The position numbers and the translations under genes were made by a program. Positions 34,162-43,346 of a DNA stretch of 64,000 nt are shown here, piece after piece (the stretch's first letter is position 1; each line of letters starts with the position of its first letter). The notes beneath the pieces are model-generated. The model had not been told where the DNA came from. It made no database searches and saw nothing but the letters and a program-made list of their open reading frames with translations. The DNA comes from PALSA-270 sp963770245 (GTDB lineage Bacteria > Acidobacteriota > Terriglobia > Terriglobales > Acidobacteriaceae). Location of the stretch: NCBI GenBank assembly GCA_963770245.1, contig CAVYOX010000007.1, positions 124,001 to 188,000 of the forward strand, read 5' to 3'.

Positions 34162-35736
34162 TCACTGCTCGACTGAGACGACGGTTACAGATTTGGGCTC
34201 CAGCTTCAGAGTCAGCTTGCCACTCTGAACCGTCGCTGAGATCCGCCTCGGCATGACTGTGTTAGCTGCGTCGAAAGTATTAACACTGTCCACCTTCGGC
34301 GCTGTCAGAGTTTCTCCGCTCGCTGATTTTGCCGTAATACCCGCCAGACCCGCCTCGATTTCGACCGGTTCGTTGGGGTCGAGATTGGTAATCTCCAGCC
34401 ACAACTTGCCGTTCGCGTCTTTCGCTGCGATCGCGTCCAGGCGCGGCAAAGCCACAGCTCCATGTGTGTACCAACCGGCGTCGAAGGTCACCGGTACGAA
34501 TGTTGCGTCCTGAAACGGCACATACATTTTGAAGACGTAATAGGTTGGAGTCAGGACCATCTTCTCTTTGTCTGTGATGATCATTGCCTGCAGCACATTG
34601 ATCATCTGCGCGATGTTAGCGCCGCGTACCCGGTCGGCATGACGAGCGAAGATATTGAGGTTCAGAGCCGCGAGAATGGCGTCGCGCAGGCTGTTCTGCT
34701 GGACCAGGAACCCCGGATTGCTGCCCGGCAACGGCGCGTACCAGCCTCCCCATTCGTCAACAATGAGCGCTACCTTCTTGTCCGGGTCATACTTGTCCAT
34801 GATCGCCGAGTGCTTGCTGATGAGACCTTCCATCTCCAAAGTGGATTTGAGGATCTGGCTGTACTCAGTTTCACCAAACCCCACCGACGTATAAGAAGGC
34901 GGCCAGTGCACCACCGTGTAGTTGTGCATGGAGAGTCCGTTGATGTCCCAGCTCCACGTGTGTTGCTGATAGGCCTTCATGACGGTTTCCGTCCAATCGG
35001 TCCATCGCGGGCCGTCGCCGCCCGGACCGACGGCGATCTTCAGCATCTGCTGTTTGTCCTGTTGCGCCGGATTGAAGTTCCTTACGAAGCGGCTGTAGAT
35101 CTTCATCTGGCTAACGTAGTAGTCGGGCGTCATGTTGCCGCCACAGTCCCAGCTTTCGTTACCGATGCCGAGCAAGGCGACTTTATATGGAGTTGGATGC
35201 CCGTTGGCGGCACGTTCTTTTACCAGCGTGGTCGGTGCTGCGGCCGTCATGTATTCCAGCCACTCGGCCGCCTCCTGGGGAGTACCGGAACCGACATTGA
35301 CGGAGATATACGCTTCCGCCCCGATCTGATCGATGAAGTCCATGAACTCATGCGTTCCAAACGTGTTTGCCTCAGTCACTCCGCCCCAGTTGGGGTTGAG
35401 AGTTACTGATCGTTGAGGGCCGATGCCCTTACGCCAGTGATACTCATCGGCGAAGCAGCCACCGGGCCAACGAACGTTCGGAACCTTGATCGCTTTCAGG
35501 GCGCCCACAACATCGTTGCGAATGCCACGAGTGTTCGGGATCTTGGAATCGGGCCCGACCCAAATGCCTTCGTAAATGCCGTGTCCGAGATGCTCTGCGA
35601 ATTGCCCGAAAATGTTGCGGTCGATCTTCGCGCCGGTTTTGGATGTGTCAATCGACAATTCAACTTTCTGGGCAGCCATCATCGGCGCCGTGATAACCAG
35701 AACGATCAGCGTGAAGCCGAGGAGAAGTGAACGCAT
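34162..35736 (-). CDS. GH51 alpha-L-arabinofuranosidase
   Basis: About 524 aa from MRSLLLGFTL (35736); an ATG at 35781 overlapping the stop of the tannase gene is an alternative start and would couple translation. A signal peptide (LLGFTLIVLVITAPMMAAQ) indicates export. Catalytic acid/base Glu in LGIGNESWDCGG; nucleophile Glu in LIVDEWGGWYAP. GH51 start NIFGQFAEHLGHGIYEGIWVG and NVRWPGGCFADEYHW are intact, as is the C-terminal beta-sandwich (LEPKSVTVVSVEQ). It removes arabinose side chains from arabinoxylan or arabinan. Part of the one-strand hydrolase cluster. Confidence 0.95.
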   Translation of the reverse strand: MRSLLLGFTLIVLVITAPMMAAQKVELSIDTSKTGAKIDRNIFGQFAEHLGHGIYEGIWVGPDSKIPNTRGIRNDVVGALKAIKVPNVRWPGGCFADEYHWRKGIGPQRSVTLNPNWGGVTEANTFGTHEFMDFIDQIGAEAYISVNVGSGTPQEAAEWLEYMTAAAPTTLVKERAANGHPTPYKVALLGIGNESWDCGGNMTPDYYVSQMKIYSRFVRNFNPAQQDKQQMLKIAVGPGGDGPRWTDWTETVMKAYQQHTWSWDINGLSMHNYTVVHWPPSYTSVGFGETEYSQILKSTLEMEGLISKHSAIMDKYDPDKKVALIVDEWGGWYAPLPGSNPGFLVQQNSLRDAILAALNLNIFARHADRVRGANIAQMINVLQAMIITDKEKMVLTPTYYVFKMYVPFQDATFVPVTFDAGWYTHGAVALPRLDAIAAKDANGKLWLEITNLDPNEPVEIEAGLAGITAKSASGETLTAPKVDSVNTFDAANTVMPRRISATVQSGKLTLKLEPKSVTVVSVEQ

Positions 35737-35771
35737 AAGAAGCGATGTCCTTTTAGCAGAAGTAACAAAAT

Positions 35772-37310
35772 TTAACGACATTCGAAGTTGGCTGCGTCTT
35801 CCGTGTCTCCTTGCCCCTTGTATTGTGCGTGCTTCGGATAGGGACATAGCGGCCGGCTGCGCCCAGGAAAGGCCTTGCCGGTCGCGATCACTGATGTAGG
35901 CGTTGTTCCCTTCTCGACCCAGTTGACCATTGCGCCCAACAAATCAAACTGATCCAGCGCCTGCCCTCCCCCACAATGGCTCATGCCCGGAACGAAATAG
36001 AACTGACTCCACTTCGACACGGCGTCGAGGCTCCCGTTTGCAGCCGCCATCTTCTTGTAGTAATCGAACGTGTCGAGAGGCGAGAACCACGGATCGCTAT
36101 CGCCGTGGTAGAAGATCAATTTCCCTCCGTGCGCGGAGAAGGTTGTCAAATTCGTGGACATCGAATCCACGAGCGGTTGGCTGGCCGACAGAGCTTCCTT
36201 ATCAACGTCCATTGTCATGTCCGTCGTCGCAGGCCCGAAAATGCCGGGTCCGGGTGAAAGCAATCCTCGGAACGGCGGCCCGTTCGTGATGCCCGTGTCG
36301 TAAAGGAATCCAGCATAGACTTGGGTTCCACTCGACGTCTTCGGCCCTCCCAGGGCCTTCTTGATGGCAGCCGCTTTTTCCGGAGCCAAGCAGGAGTTAT
36401 TCGTTTCGCCTTTGCACGCCAAAATCTCAGGGTCGAAGTCGCACCCGAGAGGATCGGAGATTAAGCCGTCGGCGACACCATCCTTGGCATCGCACTTTTT
36501 GATGAGAGCATCCCTGATCAGCTTGCGATCATTGTCAGTAATCGATTGCTCGATGATTGGTTTCCCGTTTGCATCTTTCGGAGCAATTTGATTGAAGGCA
36601 ATGGGAATCCATCGGCCGATCGCGAGATTGGAAAATCCAGTGCGCATCGCGGGGTCGCCGGAGATGATGCCATTGAAAACCGTTGGATAACGCTGCGAAA
36701 GAATCATGCCTTCGCGCCCGCCGGTGGAGCATCCAGAAAAGTACGAAAAGGCAGCCGGTTTGCCGTAGTGTTGGGCGATGAGTTGTTTGGCTAATGCAGC
36801 GACTTCGGCATTCGCGAGGTAAGCAAAATCTAGATAGGCCTGCTCATCGCGCACGAAACCGAAATCAAATCCCGGGTGGCGGCTCTTATGACCTGTATCC
36901 GTGCTTACAACGGCGAATCCGCGTATGAGTCCAGGCGTGTCTCCAGCAGCGTTCAATCCAAGGGGCGCAAGTACAATGCCGTTGCTACCGCCCCCACCTT
37001 GCATCAGCAAGTCGCCGTTCCATTGGTCGGGCATGGCCAATGCGAAGGTGATTCCAAACTCTTCTCGGTCGACTCCGGTGCGTCGGTTCATGACACCTTC
37101 GACTCGGCAATATGCAGGCAGAGGTGCAGTGCGAGTCTGGTTCCAGGGAATGGCCTCGGTGGTTCCGGCAGCAATGGCCGCCGCTTTGGTGATTTCAACA
37201 TTCTCGGCTTTGAAGTTTGTCAGCTTCGCGCAGGAGTTCGGTTCCTGCGCCCACGCACAACTAGCAGAGACAAACACCAAAAGCATGTTTCTAAAGAATT
37301 TGCTATGCAT
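35772..37310 (-). CDS. tannase / feruloyl esterase family protein
   Basis: 512 aa; GAGG just before the ATG; signal peptide ends ASCAWAQ. It has the family's CS-D-HC arrangement: nucleophile Ser with paired Cys in SGCSTGGREGM, catalytic Asp in GDSDPWFS, and His with the second Cys in GMSHCGGG. Lid region cysteines (CDAKDGVADGLISDPLGCDFDP) match the calcium-binding segment of fungal-type feruloyl esterases. It splits ferulate or gallate esters; in this cluster a ferulate esterase acting on arabinoxylan is the likelier role. Its stop overlaps a possible GH51 start. Confidence 0.93.
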   Translation of the reverse strand: MHSKFFRNMLLVFVSASCAWAQEPNSCAKLTNFKAENVEITKAAAIAAGTTEAIPWNQTRTAPLPAYCRVEGVMNRRTGVDREEFGITFALAMPDQWNGDLLMQGGGGSNGIVLAPLGLNAAGDTPGLIRGFAVVSTDTGHKSRHPGFDFGFVRDEQAYLDFAYLANAEVAALAKQLIAQHYGKPAAFSYFSGCSTGGREGMILSQRYPTVFNGIISGDPAMRTGFSNLAIGRWIPIAFNQIAPKDANGKPIIEQSITDNDRKLIRDALIKKCDAKDGVADGLISDPLGCDFDPEILACKGETNNSCLAPEKAAAIKKALGGPKTSSGTQVYAGFLYDTGITNGPPFRGLLSPGPGIFGPATTDMTMDVDKEALSASQPLVDSMSTNLTTFSAHGGKLIFYHGDSDPWFSPLDTFDYYKKMAAANGSLDAVSKWSQFYFVPGMSHCGGGQALDQFDLLGAMVNWVEKGTTPTSVIATGKAFPGRSRPLCPYPKHAQYKGQGDTEDAANFECR

Positions 37311-37336
37311 ATCGCCTCAATCTCTTAACTTAAAAA

Positions 37337-39976
37337 CTATTCCGGCAGAATGATTTGTCCTTTGATTTCAAGATTCCCATTGACTGAAGGAACTCCTGTT
37401 CCGGGTTGACCGCTTCCGATAGAGACCGTGTACTTGCCCTTTGCCACGATGATGTCCCCAAGATCGGTGACCATGCTGAGGTCGCGCGGGTTCAACTGAA
37501 ACTCCACCTTCCGGCTTGCTCCGGGATCGAGATGGACGCGCTGAAATCCACGGAGTGCGCGCCGCGGCGCACCGGACACTTCCGGAAATTGCAGGTACAG
37601 CTCGACGACTTCATCTCCGGCAACTTTCCCAGTGTTCGCGACTGTGACGGAGGCGTGTAGTGGATCATCTGCGTTGACGGCAACTTCCGGCAGCGTGAGG
37701 TCGCTGTAAGCAAACGTTGTGTAGCTGAGGCCGAATCCAAACGGCCAGAGTGGTTCACCCTCAAAGTAACGATAGGTGCGTCCCTTCATTGAGTAATCTT
37801 CGAAATGCGGAAGTTGACGAACATCTTTGTAGAAGGTGACAGGAAGGCGTCCAGCGGGATTGTTCTTGCCGCTGAGGGTTTCAGCGATAGCGACTCCGCC
37901 TTCTTCGCCGGAGTACCAGGATTCGAGGATGGCGTTGGCATGCTCCTTCGCCCAGTTCACGCTGAGTGCGCTGCCGTTCATCAGCACGACTACGAGTGGC
38001 TTGCCACTTGCGGCGAGTGCCTCAATCAGATCTTCTTCGGGCGTCGGTAAATCGAGGCTGGTGCGGTCGCCCCCGGAAAAGCCGGGCTGACTCACAGGCA
38101 TCTCTTCGCCCTCGAGGCGACTGGTAATGCCGACGACGGCGATGACGACATCGGCATTCTTTGCAGCCGCCACTGCCGCAGGATCGGGCACATTGTTAAC
38201 GCGTGTCCACAGCAGCTTCGCTTCTGGCTTGCCCTCTCCGGTGCGGCCGTAACGGACCTCAATCTGTACGGGGTGACCTTTTTCGAGGTGAACCGGGCTC
38301 AGATTAATGTTCTTGCCCCAGAGCGTCGTAATCTCCGTGCCATCGACTGACAGCCGACCGAAGCCGTCGACGCTGAGTCCCAACAGATAGTCGCCGGTTG
38401 CCGTGGGGTTGAGAGATCCCGTCCACTGCACCGACAAGCCGGAAATTCCTTTCGCCGGTTCGGGGACATTGCTCTCATGCAGATTTACGGAGGACTCAAC
38501 CCGCGAAGTGAGAGGAGTCGACTTGGCATCGAAGGTGGGGCGCGAACTGTATTCGGCTTTGAGGCCGGGCTTGCCATCCGGAGTAGTAAAAACGGACGCG
38601 GGCACGAGATCTGCCCGATTCGAAAGAAACTGAGTGCCGGGCACGTAGGTGATCTTTGCCTCCGGAAACTCGGCTTTCATTCCTTCCAGCACCGAGACTG
38701 TGTGCGAGGTGCTGCCGTTGTAGTTGCCGAGCAAAACAGAGGTTTGATCGGCAAGCGGGCCGACCACGGCGACTCGCTTGGCAGATTTCAAAGGAAGGGT
38801 GCCATCATTCTTAAGCAGAACCATCGATTCGTTGGCGATACGACGCGCAAGGTCGCGGTGAGCTGCACTATCAAGTTGCTTCTCGTCGATGTTCATGTAA
38901 GGCACCGTCGCGGGTGGATCGAACATGCCGAGACGGATGCGAGCCGTAAAGAGACGAATGAGAGCAGTGTCGACCGAGCTTTCCGGAAGATATCCCTGCT
39001 GCACGGCCTCGATGTAGGGTTTGTAATCGTGATCGTCACTCACTTTTGCGAAGTCGATGCACTCGTTGTCCATGCCGCGGATCACTGAGATTGCCGAGGC
39101 CTGTGGCTGCGTCGGGCGGTAGTGGTGGCCGTTGAAGATGTTACGCACAGCGTCGCAGTCAGAGACTACATAGCCGTCGAAATGCCACGCGCCGCGAAGA
39201 GTCTGTTGCAGGAGAAATTGGCTCGCGCACGCAGGCTCGCCATTGATCGCGTTGTAAGCACACATGACGGAACCCGCCTTGCCCTCAACGACGGCCGCGC
39301 GAAATGCCGGCAAGTAGGTGTCTTCCTCGTCGTGCTTGCTGACGTCCACGTCAGTGAAATGGCGAGTGGGTTCGGGACCACTGTGAACGGCATAGTGCTT
39401 GGGCGTGGAGATGACGCGGTAATAATGGGGATCATCGCCTTGCATACCTGTGACAAACGCGACGGCTAACCGAGCGCTCAGGAAGGGATCTTCGCCGTAG
39501 GTTTCCTGGCCGCGTCCCCAGCGGGGATCGCGAAAGATGTTGACGTTGGGCGCCCAGAAATCGAGGCCCTCGAAAATGTTGGAGTGCCCAGCGCGCTCGT
39601 GTTGAGTGTGTTTGATTCGCCCTTCAATGCCGATGGCGGTTGCCATCTCATGAATGCTGGACACATCGAACGTGGCGGCAAGACCGATGGGTTCGGGAAA
39701 TTCGGTAACACCATCGGAAATAACACCGTGCAGGGCTTCGCTCCACCAATCGTAAGAAGGAATGTTCAAGCGCGGAACGGCCCGTGCCTGATTCACAAGC
39801 TGTGAAGCCTTCTCTTCGAGCGTCATGCGGTGGACGAGATCGGCCGCGCGCTCTTCAGGAGTGAGCTTCGGATTCAAATAGGGATAGCTCGAAGACTCCT
39901 GCGCAATCGCGGGGCAGATCATGAGGACGAGGCACGATATCAGAATGGCGCCGACGAGTCCTTCGAAGCACTTCAT
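37337..39976 (-). CDS. GH3 beta-xylosidase/arabinosidase-type with PA14 insert
   Basis: 879 aa; AGGAGGAG five bases before the ATG; signal peptide ends CPAIAQE. GH3 barrel of the xylosidase subgroup: PNVNIFRDPRWGRGQETYGEDP, KHYAVHSGPEPTRH, nucleophile Asp in GYVVSDCDAVRNI. The acid/base-containing sandwich domain is interrupted by a PA14 domain (about 470-610, KPGLKAEYSS...VDGFGRLSVDGTEI), which extends the substrate pocket in related enzymes. C-terminal fibronectin III-like domain. Probable attack on xylo-oligosaccharides with or without arabinose; beta-glucosidase activity cannot be ruled out. Confidence 0.94.
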   Translation of the reverse strand: MKCFEGLVGAILISCLVLMICPAIAQESSSYPYLNPKLTPEERAADLVHRMTLEEKASQLVNQARAVPRLNIPSYDWWSEALHGVISDGVTEFPEPIGLAATFDVSSIHEMATAIGIEGRIKHTQHERAGHSNIFEGLDFWAPNVNIFRDPRWGRGQETYGEDPFLSARLAVAFVTGMQGDDPHYYRVISTPKHYAVHSGPEPTRHFTDVDVSKHDEEDTYLPAFRAAVVEGKAGSVMCAYNAINGEPACASQFLLQQTLRGAWHFDGYVVSDCDAVRNIFNGHHYRPTQPQASAISVIRGMDNECIDFAKVSDDHDYKPYIEAVQQGYLPESSVDTALIRLFTARIRLGMFDPPATVPYMNIDEKQLDSAAHRDLARRIANESMVLLKNDGTLPLKSAKRVAVVGPLADQTSVLLGNYNGSTSHTVSVLEGMKAEFPEAKITYVPGTQFLSNRADLVPASVFTTPDGKPGLKAEYSSRPTFDAKSTPLTSRVESSVNLHESNVPEPAKGISGLSVQWTGSLNPTATGDYLLGLSVDGFGRLSVDGTEITTLWGKNINLSPVHLEKGHPVQIEVRYGRTGEGKPEAKLLWTRVNNVPDPAAVAAAKNADVVIAVVGITSRLEGEEMPVSQPGFSGGDRTSLDLPTPEEDLIEALAASGKPLVVVLMNGSALSVNWAKEHANAILESWYSGEEGGVAIAETLSGKNNPAGRLPVTFYKDVRQLPHFEDYSMKGRTYRYFEGEPLWPFGFGLSYTTFAYSDLTLPEVAVNADDPLHASVTVANTGKVAGDEVVELYLQFPEVSGAPRRALRGFQRVHLDPGASRKVEFQLNPRDLSMVTDLGDIIVAKGKYTVSIGSGQPGTGVPSVNGNLEIKGQIILPE

Positions 39977-40204
39977 TTACTCCTCCTAAACCAATGCGGG
40001 TAGAAGATGGGCCGAGATGCCATGTGGTCGGCGCAGACTGAGCTTGAAAATGGGACTGATTTCTTACGGTCAGACTGGAAGGCGACGATGACGGCGGTAG
40101 ACATGGCACTGAAGCTTGCCGAGAAGACCAGGAATCATCGAACCTTCACCCTTTGAGCCGCATCGAGCAAGACTATTCCTGTTCCAGCGCCCTTAGTACT
40201 GGGC

Positions 40205-42913
40205 CTACTTCGATTCCTTAATGATTGCGTTCGCAGCGTTGCCGGCCACGACCCAGCTTGCCGACCCGGCCACGACGGCTTCATCCTCAAACCACAGAAA
40301 TCCGAAGTCGTCGATGCACTCCGGAAAATCCGGTTTGATGATGATGTATCCTGGAATCACGGCGCCCGGGATGTAAGCATTGTCGGCGCGATTGTTGCTG
40401 TACGTCATCATCTTCGAGACCGTACCGACGCCAGCTACATACGAAGTGCTGGATACCGGGTGCGTGCCGAGAATGTAGTTGACGGCGCGAAGTGTGTATT
40501 CAGGGCCCACGAGATCCGGAAACGCCTTGTGCAAGAAATACATTCGGATGGCCATGTCGACCACGGCACCCGATCCGCCCCAGGTGCCGAGGCTAGGGGG
40601 CACGCCGAATGGCGTCTCGTCCAGCCGCTTGTCCAAACCTGCCATGTATGTTTTCACCGCTTCGTGCATCTGATCTTTCGCGCTCGCACCCAAGTAAGGC
40701 AACGCCCGGACGGCTTTCCAACCATTGAAGTCCATCTGTTCCGGAGTGATCAGCTGAGGGAATAATTCCTGCAGACGGGACTTGTATGGCTCGGCACCAT
40801 TCGTTGCGATAGTCAGTTCCAGAGCCGCAGCCCATTCCAGTCCGACGCCGAATCGGCCACGGCCGAGGCTGGCCGGCGCAGCCGTTGGTGCAGTAGTAAC
40901 GCCAGAGCTTGTCGGAGCGCCTGAGCCGCCGCTTGGGTTACGAGCGCCTTGAGCGCCAGAGACCACACCCTGAGACGCAGCCAGCACACCACCTCCGGGC
41001 GCACCTGCCGGAGCCGCCCCGCCCAAGCCGCCGCCGGCCGAATTCTGCGTTGGGTGAGCCTTCTCCTCATTCCATGCTTTGACAGCGGTCTCGAGGCAGT
41101 CTTTCGCTAATGCGTCGTCCCAGCCTTTCAGCGTATCCGCAGCGGCAGCCAGCGCAGCAATGGCATTCCACTGAAAAAAGGGATTGTTCGTAGTGAAGAT
41201 CCAGCGATCGTCCGGCTTGCCGGAGTAATCGCCCTTCGTCTCGTTGAGGCCGAGCTTCGGGTCGTAAATGCGACCGTCAGTTTTCGACGCTCCGTCGCCC
41301 ACCTGTGTGTACTGACGCAGATCTGGCTCGTGAGTGCCACGGATGGCGTGGCCGATGTTGTGGAACTGCGCCAGGATGAGCAGTGCACCGTGCTTCACTT
41401 GCTGCACCGTATCCGGCACGCCATCGGGACGGTGCATCTCAACCTCCCGGGCGGTTTCATCCACCGTAAGCTCGTCGTACTTGAGATTGAATTCGCGATA
41501 TGCTAGAGCCAGACTCTGAATCACGTTCAGTTGCGCCGGCTCCTCAAGGTCGAAGTCGCCGGCATCGTACCAGCCGCCCACGTTCATCCCAGGGATGTGA
41601 TCGCCGCCTTTGTATTTCCCGTCGGTCGCGGTCGACTGGTTCCAGCCGTCGAATTGCTCCCCGACCACTGGCGCCATACGGCCATCATCGAGGTGCGAAG
41701 CGCCATGCCACACGCGGTAGCCTTCGCGAACGGAAACGTGATCCATCTGCGCCGCGAGGTGATGGTCGAGGCTGTCCTGCCAGATGTTGGCGTAAGCGTC
41801 CTTTGAGATGGGGAAGGGTGCCGTACGCTGGTCTGCGTACTCGATGACATAGAGGCCAGGATCCTTCACCGGGGTGAAGTCGAATTTGGAATAGACGTAG
41901 CGCAGCCATGGTGTCGAAGGCGTGATCGGGCCCTCGAATACCTGCTTGTAGGATCCGTCTTCCATCAGGCGAAGCACTCTGGCCGTCTTCGGGGCGTTGT
42001 ACTTCGGGTCGAGTTCGAGCACCGCCACCTTGGAGAAGCCCGGCGCATAACCGACCTGGCTGTGCGCGATCACCGGCGGCCGCGTCCAGTTCGGAATCAC
42101 CTCCGGTCTGATGTGCCACACGATGGCCCCGGTGGCCTTGCCTGCAGGGATCAGCGAACGCAACACGAACCAGCCATTTGGTGCACGGTTGCGTCCATCG
42201 AACAGCATGAGATTGGCTGTATCCGATACCACATTTACCCGGGCCAGCGCGTCGTCGATGCCCAGAGTTATGCTCTTGCCCTCGGCGAATGGCAAGGGCT
42301 GCGTGTATCCCTTGGCCTTATCCCAGTCTTCCAGGTAGTACGCCTTTTTCGGTTCATCCGGCAGGGGTAAAACCTGCGTCATCGGATCGTTCGGCGTACG
42401 CGGGAAGATGCCGGCTTTGGTACCGTCCACCAGGTAAGCCTTGCCCATGTAGATCGAGGGCAGGAACTCCAGGTTGAAGCCTGCCCGCCCAGCCAGCTTC
42501 TGCGGCAGCGGCTTGTCGAGATTGATGCTGACTTTCACGCCGCCTGGTTCCGCTGCCACTTCCAGTGTGTAACTGAAGTCGAACGTCGGGAACGCGAGGT
42601 CGGCGCTGAGCCGGTTGTTCGCCTTGTCGGCATGGCGATCTTTGAGAGTTGCCACCAGGTCCCACTGCTCGGGCGTTGGCATCAGGCGCACGTCGCCGTT
42701 GGTGGCGATGCGCCGGCCGTGGAGAATCATCTCCATGGCCGTGTTCTTTTGGTCCACAAAAACCGGATGGTACGTGCTGTCGTAAAGAAAAACGCTGAAA
42801 CCTTGAGTATCGAGGTAATTCTTGTCGGTCACCTTCATGGCAAAATCGGCGCCAGACAAGCCTTGGGCCGAGATCAGGGTCAAGAGAAGACAAGCTATGA
42901 TTCGCGTGAACAT
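40205..42913 (-). CDS. GH9 family glycoside hydrolase with internal low-complexity insert
   Basis: 902 aa. Signal peptide (ACLLLTLISAQGLSG); N-terminal CelD_N-like Ig domain (around 290-370, VIAHSQVGYAPGFSKVAVLELD); then the GH9 (alpha/alpha)6 barrel with catalytic Asp region GGWYDAGDFD and the C-terminal YILGTHPVSSTSYVAG and Glu-containing LWFEDEAVVAG. The first 280 residues before the Ig domain form an extra beta domain. Within the barrel, around residues 620-675, lies a glycine/alanine/serine-rich stretch (GGGLGGAAPAGAPGGG...TTAPTAAPAS) not found in standard GH9. Members act on cellulose, xyloglucan or glucosamine chains; substrate unknown. No ribosome binding site before the ATG. Confidence 0.92.
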   Translation of the reverse strand: MFTRIIACLLLTLISAQGLSGADFAMKVTDKNYLDTQGFSVFLYDSTYHPVFVDQKNTAMEMILHGRRIATNGDVRLMPTPEQWDLVATLKDRHADKANNRLSADLAFPTFDFSYTLEVAAEPGGVKVSINLDKPLPQKLAGRAGFNLEFLPSIYMGKAYLVDGTKAGIFPRTPNDPMTQVLPLPDEPKKAYYLEDWDKAKGYTQPLPFAEGKSITLGIDDALARVNVVSDTANLMLFDGRNRAPNGWFVLRSLIPAGKATGAIVWHIRPEVIPNWTRPPVIAHSQVGYAPGFSKVAVLELDPKYNAPKTARVLRLMEDGSYKQVFEGPITPSTPWLRYVYSKFDFTPVKDPGLYVIEYADQRTAPFPISKDAYANIWQDSLDHHLAAQMDHVSVREGYRVWHGASHLDDGRMAPVVGEQFDGWNQSTATDGKYKGGDHIPGMNVGGWYDAGDFDLEEPAQLNVIQSLALAYREFNLKYDELTVDETAREVEMHRPDGVPDTVQQVKHGALLILAQFHNIGHAIRGTHEPDLRQYTQVGDGASKTDGRIYDPKLGLNETKGDYSGKPDDRWIFTTNNPFFQWNAIAALAAAADTLKGWDDALAKDCLETAVKAWNEEKAHPTQNSAGGGLGGAAPAGAPGGGVLAASQGVVSGAQGARNPSGGSGAPTSSGVTTAPTAAPASLGRGRFGVGLEWAAALELTIATNGAEPYKSRLQELFPQLITPEQMDFNGWKAVRALPYLGASAKDQMHEAVKTYMAGLDKRLDETPFGVPPSLGTWGGSGAVVDMAIRMYFLHKAFPDLVGPEYTLRAVNYILGTHPVSSTSYVAGVGTVSKMMTYSNNRADNAYIPGAVIPGYIIIKPDFPECIDDFGFLWFEDEAVVAGSASWVVAGNAANAIIKESK

Positions 42914-43040
42914 AAATTAGGATGAATGCTGCTACTTTGCCGCAACATGATATGACATGCACAGCGGCGGGGCGCCACGTGTTCTCGATTCGCGGGGATT
43001 TCTGAAGCGGGGTAAGGTGCGGAAAATACCCAAATACCGA

Positions 43041-43064
43041 CACATCTACTTACACAGTTTTACA
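43041..43064 (-). repeat. arm-like repeat 5' of tRNA-Leu copy B
   Basis: Minus strand TGTAAAACTGTGTAAG (43049-43064) followed by AGATGTG; same motif and orientation as at 32476-32491 and 50964-50979, 33 bp from the truncated tRNA. Confidence 0.5.
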
Positions 43065-43096
43065 GGAGTTCTTAGCTAAGTTGTTCATTATCATGT

Positions 43097-43173
43097 CGGA
43101 ACTGGCAGACGCAGCGGACTCAAAATCCGCCGACCTTCGGGTCATGGGGGTTCGCCCCCCCCTCCCGGCACCA
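43097..43173 (+). repeat. truncated tRNA-Leu(CAA) copy B (putative attachment site)
   Basis: 77 nt identical to bases 32571-32647 of the intact tRNA except for one A-to-C change, in the T loop (TTCGC instead of TTCGA). The 5' acceptor strand is replaced by unrelated sequence (TCATGT). It can fold an anticodon arm, variable arm and T arm but has no acceptor partner and has lost the invariant T-loop A, so it is not a working tRNA. Same orientation as copy A, 10.5 kb away: a direct repeat bracketing the hydrolase cluster. Confidence 0.88.
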
Positions 43174-43346
43174 AGTTTTGGCCTGCTCGAAAATGAATTC
43201 GCTATGCCGTGCCCCGACGAAGTTTTTCTGCATTTCAGCTTAAGCGATTTTCCAAGCCAGCTTGGCCGGGCCACCCGTCTCAGACCGTGGTTGGTGGAAA
43301 CGAAACGCCTTGCGAATCTGTATTCAAGGAAAAAGTGGAGGAGCCA

